From Geosiphon pyriformis (lineage: Eukaryota; Glomeromycota; Glomeromycetes; Archaeosporales; Geosiphonaceae), in NCBI GenBank assembly GCA_016748015.1, contig JAAOMT010000082.1, positions 48,857-112,856 of the forward strand: a stretch of 64,000 nucleotides of DNA, given 5' to 3'. The position numbers and the translations under genes are program-made. The number at the start of each line of letters is the position of its first letter. Position 1 is the stretch's first letter. The notes beneath the pieces are model-generated. The model saw only the letters and a program-made list of their open reading frames with translations, searched no databases and was not told where the DNA came from. Shown here piece by piece: positions 25,591-36,205 of the stretch.

Positions 25591-26439
25591 TTAAAGTTTT
25601 ATTTTAGTTAATTTGAAAGTTTTATCTTATTAATAACAAATTAATAAAATTTCTGAAATTAATAATTGTTATAATAAAATAAAAAATATTTTATTGGTAA
25701 AATTATTATTTAATTAAAGTTTTTGTTATAAATACAGTTTAATATCAAAATATTATTAAAAATTATTAGTTTATAAAACTTATATAATTTTTAATGAAAA
25801 AATTCAAAGCATTAGAACAACATATTATAATATTAGTTATTTTTAAATATCTAATAAAGCCTTATTATTGAATTTAAAAAAATTAAAAATTAAAAATAAA
25901 AATATATGTAATTTTTTATTATAAATAGATTAAGCAAAAAATTAAATTTTCAATAATTTGAGTTTTAACAATTTTAAACAAAATAAATTATTATTAAATA
26001 TAATTTATAAGTAATTATAAAAATTGCTAATTATGATGATTAAATAAATATAATTATTTTACATAATTACAAATTATCATTATTTATCTAAAATCTAATA
26101 AAAAACAATTACAAAATATCAAGTAAAATTTTTTTAAAACCAAAAAATTTCTTTTCAGTAGAATTATATTTCAAATAAATATAACTAAATTAATTATAAA
26201 TTGAATATTTAAGTAAATAAGTTCGATTTAAGTTAACAAAGTATTAATATTATTCAAAGCAAATATCTAATTACAGCATTTTTTGAACTTTTTTTTTGAA
26301 TTAAAATAAACAATTGCATATTTAATTCTTATATAAATAATAAAATTCTTTTTAAAAAACAATTATTTTTTAACTAACTTTAAAAATTTTCAGAAAATAT
26401 AAGCATCTGTGTTTAAAAATAAAATAATAAACAAAACTT
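25591..26439. other. AT-rich spacer
   Basis: Very AT-rich, with no recognisable gene. It may include decayed LINE sequence that cannot be aligned by eye. Confidence 0.5.
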
Positions 26440-26978
26440 AATATTTGGTTTTTTTCGTTAAAAGTCTTATTTATATTAATTTTAGTAATATATATAGTAT
26501 TTTTTTAATTAAAACAAACTATTTAAAAGCTACTAAATTAGTTTGGCTTAATTTAATAAATTCAATAACAATTTTTTGCCAAAACCAATAAATTACAGTT
26601 TAATTAACACAACTTGACTAAATTTAAAAAACCAATTATATAGCTATTTTCAAAGTATTAACTGAAATTTTTTAATAATTATTTCTTAATTTGTGTAAAT
26701 TTTACATGTTTAAGATTAGTTTTTGTAATTACATTATTTTTTCAGCCAATTTTTTTGTCTTACTAAGTTAAATTCAAATATAAATAATATTTTTATTTCA
26801 TAAAATTCTAAAAAAAAACTATTTACTAAAAATATTTTTCAGCTATTTGCAATTTTTTACCAACTTTTTTTATTGTTAACAAATTTATATTCAAAGTAAA
26901 AAATTTTTAACAGTAATTTCAATTTTATTTTGATAAAAAACATTAATAAAATCTATATTTCAATTTCTATTTTGAGAA

Positions 26979-27023
<45 letters not shown>

Positions 27024-27118
27024 CTAAATTAAAACTGGTTTTCTTAATATAATATTTTTTAATATTTTTAATATTAAGTTTAATTTTTATTTTTAATTTT
27101 TTTATTATTATTAAATTT
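26440..27118 (-). pseudogene. highly decayed LINE ORF1 relic
   Basis: Nucleotide landmarks such as tttggcttaatttaataaattc and tttttaataattatttcttaat, followed at the right spacing by tttttttgtcttactaagtt, parallel the ORF1 regions of D (about 24590-24800) and F (about 40750-40950). No reading frame survives. An (ATT)n microsatellite interrupts it. Confidence 0.45.
26978..27023. repeat. (ATT)n microsatellite
   Basis: About 15 uninterrupted ATT/TTA trinucleotides inside an AT-rich relic. Confidence 0.9.
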
Positions 27119-27240
27119 AATAAGTTTAGTTCAATTATTATCTAAAAACATATAATTATATAAAATTCTATATTAAATATAACTTATGATTTTTTTATAC
27201 ATGACCAGCCACTTGGATTAATTAAAACAGCACTAAACAT
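27119..27240 (-). repeat. orphan LINE 3' tail
   Basis: ataagtttagttcaattatt ... catgaccagccacttggatt ... cagcactaaacat aligns with the conserved 3' UTR of LINEs A, D and H. It is cut at 27240 by the left LTR of Gypsy B, so the body of this LINE is separated from its tail. Confidence 0.75.
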
Positions 27241-28109
27241 TGTTACAGATGTTTATTTAGGGTCTCAAAACAAATAATAAATCCGTAACTTGGTGCTTGG
27301 TTGGTATTCTGGTGTTGATCTCTGAAGGTTTGATTAATCTGAAAGTTTTGTTGCAGAGTTTTTTGTATAATAGACAGAGATTTTAATAGTTGTTTCAGTA
27401 GCCTCCTGGAATTGCAATTTCATCAAATTTCTTTCTCAGCATGGTGGCTGGTAATCCTCCTGGTAAGCTATTCTCAAATTTATGAGTGTTCTATCTTTGT
27501 TTTACGGGTTTTTTACCAGTCTCTATGACATCTGTAACTCAGTGCTTTAATTTTTAATCAATTAGTCAACCAACAAGAAATACAAAAGAAATAAAAAAAA
27601 TAAAAGAAGATAAAGAAATAAACAAAAACAATTGCAAATTAGTATCCTGTCAATAGCCATGATTAAGAGCTATTGTTCCAATGTAGTTAAGTATTAATTA
27701 CTATTAACATAAAGTATTAATAATGGAAAGTGAATTGAGATAATGAATAATTATTTATTAATATTTGTAAATGGAAGGTTGCTTAAATCAGATCTAAACT
27801 AAGAGGTCTCTAACTAAAAAAATTCTGTTTTTTTTTCTCCTTTTAACACTACTGCTATATATACATAATTGAGATTCTTTGATTCCTCAATTTCTCACAC
27901 CAGGAATTTTGGAATTTCCAGAATCCTGCAATTCTTCTTGAGAGAAATCCTGGAATTCTGGAATCCTGTAATTCCTTATACAAAAATTCTGAAATTTCTG
28001 GAATTCTGCAATTCTTCTTGAGAGGAATCCTGGAATTCCACATTTACTACAGTTATTTCTAATTGGCTAATTTATACTAATATATATTTTTTATATTCTA
28101 TGAGTAATA
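27241..28109 (-). repeat. Gypsy family B 3' LTR
   Basis: On the element strand it begins TATTACTCATAG (TGTTACTC in the array copies) right after the polypurine tract and ends ATCTGTAACA at 27241, so the ends obey TG...CA. It is 869 bp long. A TATA-like TATATATAG lies at about 27856-27866 and a 40-bp tandem repeat at 27921-28040. The segment rc(27241-27709) aligns with 12340-12772. Confidence 0.8.
27921..28040. repeat. three 40-bp tandem repeats in the LTR U3
   Basis: Starts at 27921, 27961 and 28001. The first and third are nearly identical (gaatcctgcaattcttcttg / gaattctgcaattcttcttg) and the middle one is diverged. All are built on GGAATTC/CCTGGAATTC palindromic motifs, a layout seen in U3 enhancer repeats. 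Confidence 0.75.
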
Positions 28110-28114
28110 TTATT

Positions 28115-28125
28115 CCCTTCTTTTT
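28115..28125 (-). promoter_or_regulatory. polypurine tract of Gypsy B
   Basis: On the element strand AAAAAGAAGGG lies 5 bases before the LTR start. It would prime plus-strand DNA synthesis. It directly follows, and shares two bases with, the stop codon of the accessory ORF. Confidence 0.65.
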
Positions 28126-28783
28126 AATATTGAGCTCTGTTGAGATTTTCCAAATCTCCTAACTCTAATTCTCTGTTTTTGAGTATTTTTTGAACTTCTT
28201 TTTCGAGAATTACTTGAGTTATTTTGTTTTGTAATTCTTCAAATTGGGTGTTGGTTATTTTTTCCATTTGGTTAACTGTAATGGAGTCCATTTCCAGATT
28301 GAGTAAAATTTCCAGTCTGTCTTGGAATCCAACATGCAATTAATAGATGGCTCTTGCTTGTGTTGTTAGATTGTTTTTGCCCATAAATTGTTTTAGTTGT
28401 TGCAATATTGTTGTGTCAAATAATTGTTTTGTTTTATCCATATATAAGTTCTGAATATTCAAGTGTCATCTTAAATGAAAATAATAAAAGTTTCTTGGAA
28501 ATTCGTGTATCCATCATTTCCAAGTTTTTTTGGTCAACTCTTGATATGTGGTGACAATTGTTGGTTCTTCTATTGTTAATTTTATTTTTAGAACTATTTT
28601 GTTGATAGTGTTTTCTGTTTTTCTTTGACTTTTGTATTTGGGTATCTTTCTGGTATCTCAGTATTTAATAATTTGTTGATTGATAGTAATTTCCATATTC
28701 TGTTGTTGAATCAATTGGAAGATTTGTTGTGCTAATTAGTGGATGTTGTCAGTGATTTCCATTTTTCTGAAGTCTTCTGTCAT
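28124..28783 (-). pseudogene. Gypsy B accessory ORF after integrase
   Basis: A 219-codon frame from ATG at 28783 to TAA at 28124, open except for five internal stops that sit where single transitions from Gln, Arg or Trp codons explain them. It starts about 40 bases after the integrase stop (28823) in the same frame. Predicted helical and Gln-rich. Residues NIHxLAQQIFQLI near the start, YYFHL in the middle and TQFEELQNKITQVILEKE near the end align with the ORF at the same place in family A. No membrane segment is apparent, so an envelope role is not supported. The family is unknown to me. Confidence 0.6.
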
Positions 28784-28822
28784 GTCTACTATGTTCTTAT
28801 ATCTTTTTTTTATTGTTCAATT

Positions 28823-30439
28823 TTATGTGTTTGGTCCAATGATTATGATTGGTTCCAGATCTCATGGAATTTCATTTGGTTGGACTAGTATTCTTTATAC
28901 TCCTAATTGTGAAATATTACTGGTAGATGGTAACACTATATAGTAATATGATTTTAGTCAATTACCATCTGCTGCTTTGGTTAAGATTTTGTTGTTCAAC
29001 CTTAATTTGTAAGCTCCATTTCTAAGAATTTCTTCTATGTGAAATGGTCTGTTCTATTTTAAGTCAAATTTTCTACTCCATTGTTTTTTTGCTTTAATAC
29101 AATGTAAAAATACTTTGTTTTTAATCTTGAATTCAACTAGTTTATCTGGTAGTTGGTTATCATGTCTTTTTTTTTGTTTTTTTTGTGACTTTTGAATGTT
29201 ATTAACTGTTTTTTGCTGTTTGTTTTCTAGTGTTTCCATTAATTCATATGTTCTTCTTAGCAATGTTTCTTGAAAATTGTCTTCTATTATTGGTTCTATT
29301 GGATAAGTGTTGACTTTTATCTCAACTGGTAATGTTGCTGTTCTACCATATACTAATTCAAATAATGTTGCTTGTATAGTGTCTTGTTTCATTGTCCAAT
29401 AAGCAAATAATACTAATGGTATGAACAATTCTCATTTGTCCTGGTTTTCTTGGCTGATTTTGGCAATGACTTTACACAATGTTCTGTTAAATTTTTCAAC
29501 TAGCTCATTTGTTTATAGATAGTATGGTAATAATAATGGTCTTTTTATCCCAAATCTTTGACTTAATTCTGTCAATGTTCTATTCACAAAGTGTGTTTTT
29601 TGATCTGATAATAGTTTTTTTGGACATCTGTGTCGACAGATCAAATCTTGATGAACAAATTTGGCAACAGATTCTGTATCTGCTCTTTGAATGGCTTTTG
29701 TTTTTGGCCATTTGGTGAGATAGTCTATAGCTACTGTAATATATCTGTTGCTTCTATTGGTAATTGTTAATGGTCCAACTAAGTTAATTCCAATGCAATC
29801 AAATAGTTGTCCCACTTTGATTGGTCTTAATGATTCACTGGATTTTGTTCCATCTTTTCTCTGACAACATTACAATTTTGAACATATTAGATGATGTTTG
29901 AATATATTAATGACCAATAATATCTCTTTCTGGTTTTTTCCATAGTTGCTTCTTTATGAAAATGTCCTGTTGTTGGATCTGAGTATATGTTAAATAATAT
30001 TGTCTCTTTTTCTGGTTCTGTAATTACTCTGGTTGATTGATCTGGATTTTCTTTGTTCTTCTAATAAAGTATATTTTAATGGTTGATAAAATATTTTAAT
30101 TGCTGTTTTATGTTGTTTTATTCTTTTTAAGATAATTTCTCCTTGAACAATTGAGTATTTATATAATATTAGAGTTGTTGGTATTTTTGTATATTCATGT
30201 TTTGTTATATTTTTGGGTTGAAATGTTTTTTTAGATTTGTCTTATTTGTGACAAACCATCAGCATTTCTATTGTTTTTTCCTTTTTTATAATGTACTGTA
30301 TAATTGAATAGTAAAAGTTCTATTTTCTATCTGGCATGGCGATCGTCTCTAAATTTTTGCTTCTAGATTGAAGTCAATCCTTTGTGATTAGTGTACATAT
30401 CAAATTTTTGACTCAAATACTCTTTCCACTTGATGACAG
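28823..30439 (-). pseudogene. Gypsy B pol 3' part: RNase H end and integrase
   Basis: At the right end, residues WKEYLSQKFDMYTNHKGLTS (about 30430-30365) are the ITDHxxL-type RNase H segment. Integrase core at 29815-29054: GINLVGPL has Asn for the first catalytic Asp, LLSDQKTHF keeps the second Asp and NELVEKFNRTL keeps the Glu. A GPY/F-like module follows (RPFHIEEILRNGAYKLRL near 29040-28990). The integrase ends at a TAA at 28823. The zinc-binding N-terminal HHCC region near 29830-29980 is largely decayed. Stop codons are frequent but the main frame is preserved from 29815 to 28823. Confidence 0.75.
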
Positions 30440-31425
30440 TGTTACCGGAGGTTTTTGGTCTCTTTTCTGTAATATTGTTGATACTTATTTGCTGTGAATT
30501 CACGTTTTCTGGATGTGATTGAACCTCCAGTAACTGAATTTTTAACTTCAAATTATCTCCTATAATTTGAACTTGCTGGGCTTATAAGTGGAATGACCAA
30601 TTCCGTGCCAGTTGCTTTATGTAGTTATATTGTAATAAACGTCAACTCTTTTTCAGGAATTGCTCATCTGGAAGCTCACTAAAAAATGTGTAGTTACTTT
30701 GCTGTGAAAGTCAACTCTTTTACAAGAATCTTGTCTGTAGACTACCCTAATGATTGTAATAAGAAAAAAAAAGAAAAATAAAAGAAATGTAAAAGAAATA
30801 GGATTTTTATCAAGGGAAAACGTTTTCTATCCAGGCCTGGAGTCACTAACAGTTTACTGAAATTAATAACTAATCAATTTCGAAATGTTAGTTGGGTTTT
30901 GAGGATTTTCCAAGTACAATAATTAAAGAATTTGGTTTTTTAAATTATTTGATATTTATTTCTTTTTGTGTGTGTAAGAATAGTTCTAAGTAATAAGTCT
31001 AAAGTAAGATACATTTTCTCGAAAAGAGAAGCTCTTCTTTTATACAACTTGTCGTAACACTATTCTATGAACTTGAACTTTGCTATTTTCTACAATTTCG
31101 CTGAACTAAAGATACATTTTGGCAAACTACAAGTTATTTCTGCGAACTATTAGATATTTCGGTGAACTATCAATTATTTCAGCGAATTTCTATAAATTTC
31201 GGCAAACTTTTGAATGTTACATAGTTCAGGGTATTGCATGATTGATCATTGCAATTAGGTTATATTTGTGTTGTGTACAATTTGGGTTATTAATAAAATG
31301 ATAATTTCGGACATTCTTTGCTAATGTAATAAGTGATAATTTGAAACGATAATATATGCTAATTAATAATAGAAATTATGAGATAATTTCATGTTAAATG
31401 ATATCTCTAATTTCATCTGGTAATA
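30440..31425 (-). repeat. Gypsy family A 3' LTR (left)
   Basis: 986 bp. The left terminus on the plus strand is tgttaccgga; the right terminus is tctggtaata (tctggtaaca in the other LTR). The ends therefore form an inverted repeat TGTTACC...GGTAACA. It is preceded on the element strand by the polypurine tract. Confidence 0.88.
31037..31044 (-). promoter_or_regulatory. LTR TATA box, left LTR
   Basis: TATAAAAG on the element strand, about 380 bases into the LTR, followed by AAGAGCTTCTC. Conserved in the right LTR at 39631-39638. The likely position of the U3/R border lies a little downstream. Confidence 0.6.
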
Positions 31426-32070
31426 TAACCTCCTCCTCAAGACTGAGCTCCGTCGAAGTCCAAGTACTGTCTGTTATTTCCAGATAATAATCCAAAATTA
31501 TTGATGAAATTTGGTCTGAAAATTGCTGAAATTTCAGTTCTGTGACTTTCCAATGTATTAAATCTTCAAAGATTGAAAAATTGGGTTTTGTAGTATGTTT
31601 TCACAGGTGTGGAATAGGTCATAAAGTTTAAGAGCAGCTTTAAGCCTGTAGCGACTGTTTGTTGATCCAGCTGTTGTCTTGAATTCGTTGTGGAGTTGTT
31701 TCTGAATAGCTTCTTTTGTGAGATTTGCTGTTGTAAGTTCCAGTTTCTGTTCATAGAGTGTTTTTCCAATGTGAAAATATCTATAAATTGGAGGATATTC
31801 AGTGTTTTTCTCATTGAGACACAATTGAAGTTTTTGTTGAATTGTAGCATTTGGTGGAATACTAATCGGAGTGAGCATTAGGTTTTCTCTTAAAGCAAGC
31901 TTTAAAAGTTCTGGCAGGTGAATTTCAGTATAACTTCTTGTGTTCTTTTTATACAGGTGATGTTTTTGTGAATTTGGGGCTAAATTTGTAACTTCTTCTG
32001 TTTGGGTATAATTTATGTGGTTTCCAGTAACAGTAATGAATAATTCGGGTATTGTTTTTAAAGCTAACAT
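31394..32070 (-). pseudogene. Gypsy A accessory ORF overlapping PPT and LTR
   Basis: Located between integrase and the 3' LTR. From ATG at 32070 it is open to 31558 (170 residues); a single-base frameshift near 31566 joins it to a second open stretch (FEDLIHWKVTELKF ...) that runs through the polypurine tract as ELSLEEEVILPDE and stops at 31394, 32 bases inside the LTR. Upstream of the ATG the frame is interrupted only by one TAA near 32085 and may start near 32150. Residues QLSQKL near the start, YRYFHI in the middle and KFQQFSDQISSIILDYYLE near the end line up with the Gypsy B ORF. The protein is soluble-looking, mostly helical, without membrane segment or zinc motif. Family and function are unknown. 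Confidence 0.6.
31429..31438 (-). promoter_or_regulatory. polypurine tract of Gypsy A
   Basis: GAGGAGGAGG on the element strand, three bases from the LTR start. It appears to be read as codons for Glu-Glu-Glu within the accessory ORF. Confidence 0.75.
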
Positions 32071-32221
32071 TAGTTTTTGGGATAATTGTTAAATGTTTTG
32101 AGGAATAGTTATTATAAGCAATTGAAAAAAATTATTTTTGGTGTATGGATTTTTATGTTATTTTTGTTTTGTTTTTGTAAGATTGTTTCTAAATTATAAG
32201 AGAATAACTAGTAAAATTAAA

Positions 32222-33607
32222 TTAAGTGTTCAGGTTGGAAGGTTGTTCAATGACAACTATTGGTTCTAAGTTTTGGGGAATATCTTCGGGACTGACCAAA
32301 GGGGAATGTGTACCAATTTGTGGAATTAATGGTTCAGGATTGTTTCTGGAATGATAGTGTTTCAAATGATCTTCATGTGCAACTTTTGCTAGGATTTTGT
32401 CATCAAGTCTTAGCTTGTATGATCCATTGCCTAGGACTTCATGGATAAAGAATGGTCCATCCCATTTATTTTCAAATTTTCTACTTCATTGTTTTTTAGC
32501 TTTAGTTCTGTATAAGAGAACTTTGTTTCCAATTTTGAATTTATTGGTAACTGAAGGCAATTTGTCATTATGCTGTTCTTTTTGTTGAGCTTGGGAGTGT
32601 TCAATATGAGTGGTTGCTATTCATCGTTTTCCTTCCAATGTGCTAAGCAGAGTGTAGGCTCTTCACTGAAGCATTTCTTGGAAATTGTTTTCATTGATCA
32701 GTTGTGCTGGGTATGTTTCCACTGTGAAACTAATTGGTAATGTTGCCATCTTTCCATAAGTTAAATCAAATAGTGTGTGTTTTGTGGTATCTTGTTTTAA
32801 TGTCCTATATGCTAGTAATACTGATGGAATAAAGAGATCCCATTCTTGCTCAAAATCGGTTAAGACTTTGGCTAATGACTCACACAATGTTCTGTTAAAA
32901 TGTTCCACAAGTCTGTTTGTTTGTGGATGGTAGGGCGAAGACAGAGGTTTTTTGACATTGAATCGTTCACAAATTTCTTGTATCAGATTGTTCACAAAGT
33001 GTGTTCTCTGATCGGATAAAAGTTCAATTGGACATTCATGTCTACAAATAATGTCTTCGTAGATGAAATTTGCTACTGATTTTGCATCTGCTCATTGCAT
33101 GGCTCTGGCTTCAGGCCATTTAGTAAGATAGTCTACAGCTACTGCAATATAACGGTTTCCTTGAGTGGTGATAGATAGTGGTCTGACTAAATCGATACCA
33201 ACTTTGTCAAAAGGCTGTTCAACTTTAATTGGATTTAAAAGTTCTGTAGGGTGAGTTCCTCCTCTTCTTTGACAACTATCACAAGATTCGACATATTTGT
33301 AAATGTCTTTTCTCATTCGAGGCCAAAAGTAGTATTTTAGTGTTTTTTGGGTGGTGCTATCTTTTCCGAAGTGTGCTGATGAAGAATCCGAGTGCATGTT
33401 GTATAAAATGGTCTCTTTTTCCTGTTCTTGTATTAATCTGAGTGGTTTGGTTGGGTTTTTGAAATTTCGATGATAGATAATGTTGTTGTGTAGAAAATAT
33501 TGTTTGACTTGTTGTTGTAACTGATGTTTTTTGTCTGGGGACCAATCTGTTGGGATTGTTAATGTCTCCAAATATTGTTTGAGATTGTTGTAGTTTTCGG
33601 GGTTCAT
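32222..33607 (-). pseudogene. Gypsy A integrase
   Basis: Integrase inserts the cDNA into the genome. The N-terminal HHCC zinc-binding region is visible (MHSDSSSAHFGKD and CDSCQRR, about 33395-33265). The catalytic D,D-35-E core has GIDLVRPLS, LLSDQRTHFVN and RLVEHFNRTL, so all three acidic residues are kept. Near 32470 a GPY/F-like module WDGPFFIHEVLGNGSYKLRL follows. No chromodomain is seen after it; the frame ends at TAA 32222 after EQPSNLNT. Stops at about 33089, 32660, 32607 and 32487 break it, each a single transition from a Gln or Trp codon. It continues in frame from the RNase H upstream. Confidence 0.85.
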
Positions 33608-35079
33608 TGTTTGTTGTTTTGATGCTGTTAATTCAATTGGGTGTTGGTTTTGTTTCTAATCTTGCCTCATCCTTGAGAGACAATTAATGTTGGTGTGGAG
33701 TTTTCCTGGTTTGTGGTGTATGATGTATCGGTAATTAGCTAAAAATTCTGTCTATTGGGTTTGTTTTGCGTTCAGCTGGGTGTTTTTGTTTTGAAGCCAT
33801 TTAAGTTCAATATTATCAGTAATAATATCGAATTCTTTGGGTCTGAGGTAAAGGTTGAAGTGATGTAGGGCCCAGATTACTGCTGCGGTTTCTAATTCTG
33901 TTGTGGGGTAGTTCTTTTTGGCTGGCTTTAATGTTCTACTAGTATAAGCAATTACTTGCTCATTTCCATTGTCATCTAACTGTAATAAGATGGCACCAAA
34001 GGCAGTATAAAAAGCATCAGTTGCTAACTGGAATTGGTTGCTGAAGTCTGGGTAGGCAAGGATTGGGGCTGTTGTGAGTTTTTCCTTGAGTATTTTGAAG
34101 GCATTTTGGTGTTCTTTTGTCTATTTGTATTTGACATTTTTCATAGTGAGCTGGTTGAGGAGTTTTGCAATTTTTGAGAATCTTTTGATGAATTTTCGGT
34201 AATAGGATGCTAATCCAATAAATCCTCTTAATTCTGTGGTATTTCGTGGAGTCTTGAAGTTTTTGACAGTACTGATTTTTCCAGAGTCTGGTTTAATTCC
34301 ATCTTTGCTAACAATGTGACCAAGAAAAGTTAAACTTGTTTTTCCGAAGTAGCATTTTTCAATGTTCAGTTTCAATCCTGCTTTCCGTAATCATTGAAAA
34401 ACTTCTTGTAGATGAATTAAATGTAGCTCGAAAGATGATGAATAAACATCAGTGTCATCAAGATAAACTACTACTGATTTCCAAAGGAGGCTTTTGTAAA
34501 CAACATCAGTCTTTGGAATGTTGCTGGTGCATTGTATAATTCGAAAGGCATTACATTGAACTCATAATTTCCTCCTTGAGTGGTGAATGCTGTTTTGGGG
34601 TGGTCTTTAGGATCCATAGCAACTTGCCAGTATCCACTTTCTAAATCTAATGTTGAAAAGTATTTGGACTTTCCAAGAGCATCCAACATGTCATCAATTT
34701 GGGGAAGAGGGTAGGCATCCCCAATAGTGACACTGTTGAGTTGTCGGTAATCAACACAAAATCGTATCTTTCCATTTTTCTTTTTAACTAGAACCACAGG
34801 TGAGGCCCATAGGCTTATTGATGGTTGAATAAGCCCATTGTTAAGCATCTGTTATACTTCTTCTTGGATAAATTGGTGACTTTCTGGAGCAACTCAGTAG
34901 GTTTGTTGTCGCCTGGGTTTGGCATCTCCTGTATAGATTTGGTGTTGAACCAAATCAGTTCTTCCTAAGTCATTGTTGTTTTCGGCGAAGATATCAGCAA
35001 ATTCTGCAATTAGTTTTTTGAGCTGGGTCTGTTGTTGTAGTTCAAGTTGTCCCATGTTGATTTGAGATAGTTTTTCCAT
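33608..35079 (-). pseudogene. Gypsy A reverse transcriptase and RNase H
   Basis: RT copies the element RNA into DNA. Visible blocks: MLNNGLIQPSISLWASPVVL (about 34848-34790), FCVDYRQLNSVT, STLDLESGYWQVAM, the catalytic VVYLDDTDVYSS (about 34470-34440) and LGHIVSKDGIKPDSGK. RNase H follows (34100-33650) with LATDAFYTAFGAIL, YPTTELETAAVIWALHHF and DIITDNIELKWL, and LHTNINCLSRMR at the end. A frameshift lies between FQRLM and the YLDD block (about 34480-34515). TAG/TAA codons near 34895, 34852 and 34125 replace expected Trp or Gln. The YLDD motif and the RNase H acidic residues are intact. Confidence 0.87.
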
Positions 35080-35262
35080 AACAACATGGTAGTTTTCAGA
35101 GCTAGGATTTGGGTTGATTTTCAGTAGTGAATGTCTAATAATTTCAGAGAAATCAGGAACTGTTTGGGGTAATTCTTGTTGAAATATATTACTGTGAATA
35201 ACTCCAATTTCTAAATTATTTAATAAAATTATGGGATAATTATTGGGGTTGTAAAAAGTAAC

Positions 35263-36205
35263 TCAGACTTTCTTTGTTTCTTCTGGAATATAAATGTTTG
35301 GGATCAAAATATTATGTTCCAAGCAGACTTGTTCATTGGACTCAAAAATTTGTTGTGTGGTTGTTGGCTTTGTGCAAGTGTAAATTTCTGGATGTTCTCC
35401 AAAGGGTAAGATGGTAATTGGTTGTGGAAGTCTGAGAATCTGGTGGGATTCATTCTGTGTGTTAAGAGCTATATTAACTGAAACTGTGAATCGTCCAGTT
35501 GAACCAAAACCTTGGGTTCCTCTATTGCTTTTTCCTAATTGTTCTCTTTGATTGACTAGTTGCAAACCCGAAATGTTGATTAAGGGTAAGTAAATAGCTT
35601 GGGCAATTTTTTCAGCATGTTCGATCTTGAATGGTTTGTCAGTCTCATTTTGAAGCATCACTGTTATGTCTCCAGTATATCCAGCATTGATTATTCCTCC
35701 TCTGACATTGATTCTTTTGCTTGCCAAAGAGGACCGAGAGGCGATTTGAACCATTGCTCCTGGCAGGATTTCGAGTGCAATTTTGAGGTTGATTTTTGTG
35801 AGAGATTTGGGTTTGAGAACAAGAGTATCCTTGCCTGGATATCTTAGGTCATATCCAGCATTAATTTCGTGTGCTTTTTCAGGTTTTATTCCTTGTCCGT
35901 TGTTGTTGAAGTATTTAAGTTGTAAGGCAGGCTGATTTTCAATAAAATAGATGGGTGTTGTTTCAATTTCTTCCGTTTCTTTAGGTTCTCCAAATTCAAT
36001 TTCATTCTCATCATTTTCGTTAGGCAAGGGGGTACTAAGAGCATAGCATTCGGGACACCATTGTTCATCGCAAGGCATAATGCATTCTTCATATAGCCTA
36101 ATGTTCATTTGCTCTAATCATTGAATTTGAGCTTCTTGGGTCGGGTAGGTGTGACTTGCAATTTGGTAATAGACTTTTACTTCATCTTCGTAATTGAATC
36201 CAGCT
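35263..36205 (-). pseudogene. dUTPase domain within Gypsy A pol
   Basis: dUTPase hydrolyses dUTP to dUMP and keeps uracil out of newly made cDNA. All five family motifs are seen in order: AGYDLRYP, ASRSSLASKRINVRGG, GGIINAGYTGDITVML, KIAQAIYLPL and RGTQGFGSTG (about 35860-35490). In motif III the residue expected to be the catalytic Asp (GVID-x-DY type) is Asn (AAT), so this copy is probably inactive. The domain lies between protease and RT, unlike non-primate lentiviruses where it is between RNase H and integrase. The N-terminal 35 residues add a cysteine cluster (CIMPCDEQWCPEC) and a one-base frameshift near 36208 separates it from the upstream frame. Downstream the same frame continues into RT. 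Confidence 0.85.

Larger units (their letters stand above)
27241..30439 (-). mobile_element. Gypsy family B, 3' half of an older Ty3/Gypsy element
   Basis: Minus-strand order: RNase H end (30439 leftwards), integrase, accessory ORF, polypurine tract, 3' LTR (28109 to 27241). The 5' half is missing because the sequence is interrupted at 30440 by the family A LTR, and the expected continuation is not found on the other side of that element. The family is the same as the tandem array at 12.3-17.3 kb and the gag fragment at 53.6 kb, judging from LTR and leader similarity. Moderately decayed by nonsense changes, mostly TAA/TAG/TGA for Gln, Arg or Trp. Confidence 0.8.

Noticed and set aside
27921-28040. 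Short repeats considered as a CRISPR array
   Set aside because: No unique spacers; units are contiguous and lie inside an LTR of a eukaryotic retroelement.
27855-28043. Minus-strand frame with repeated NSRIP-like residues
   Set aside because: Product of the 40-bp DNA repeats in the LTR; not a plausible protein.
31566-31850. Second minus-strand frame inside the Gypsy A accessory ORF
   Set aside because: It overlaps the 170-residue frame in another phase and lacks the blocks shared with Gypsy B.
31394-32070. Env-like interpretation of the Gypsy A 3' ORF
   Set aside because: No signal peptide, no hydrophobic membrane segment and no Cys pattern; the position alone is not enough.
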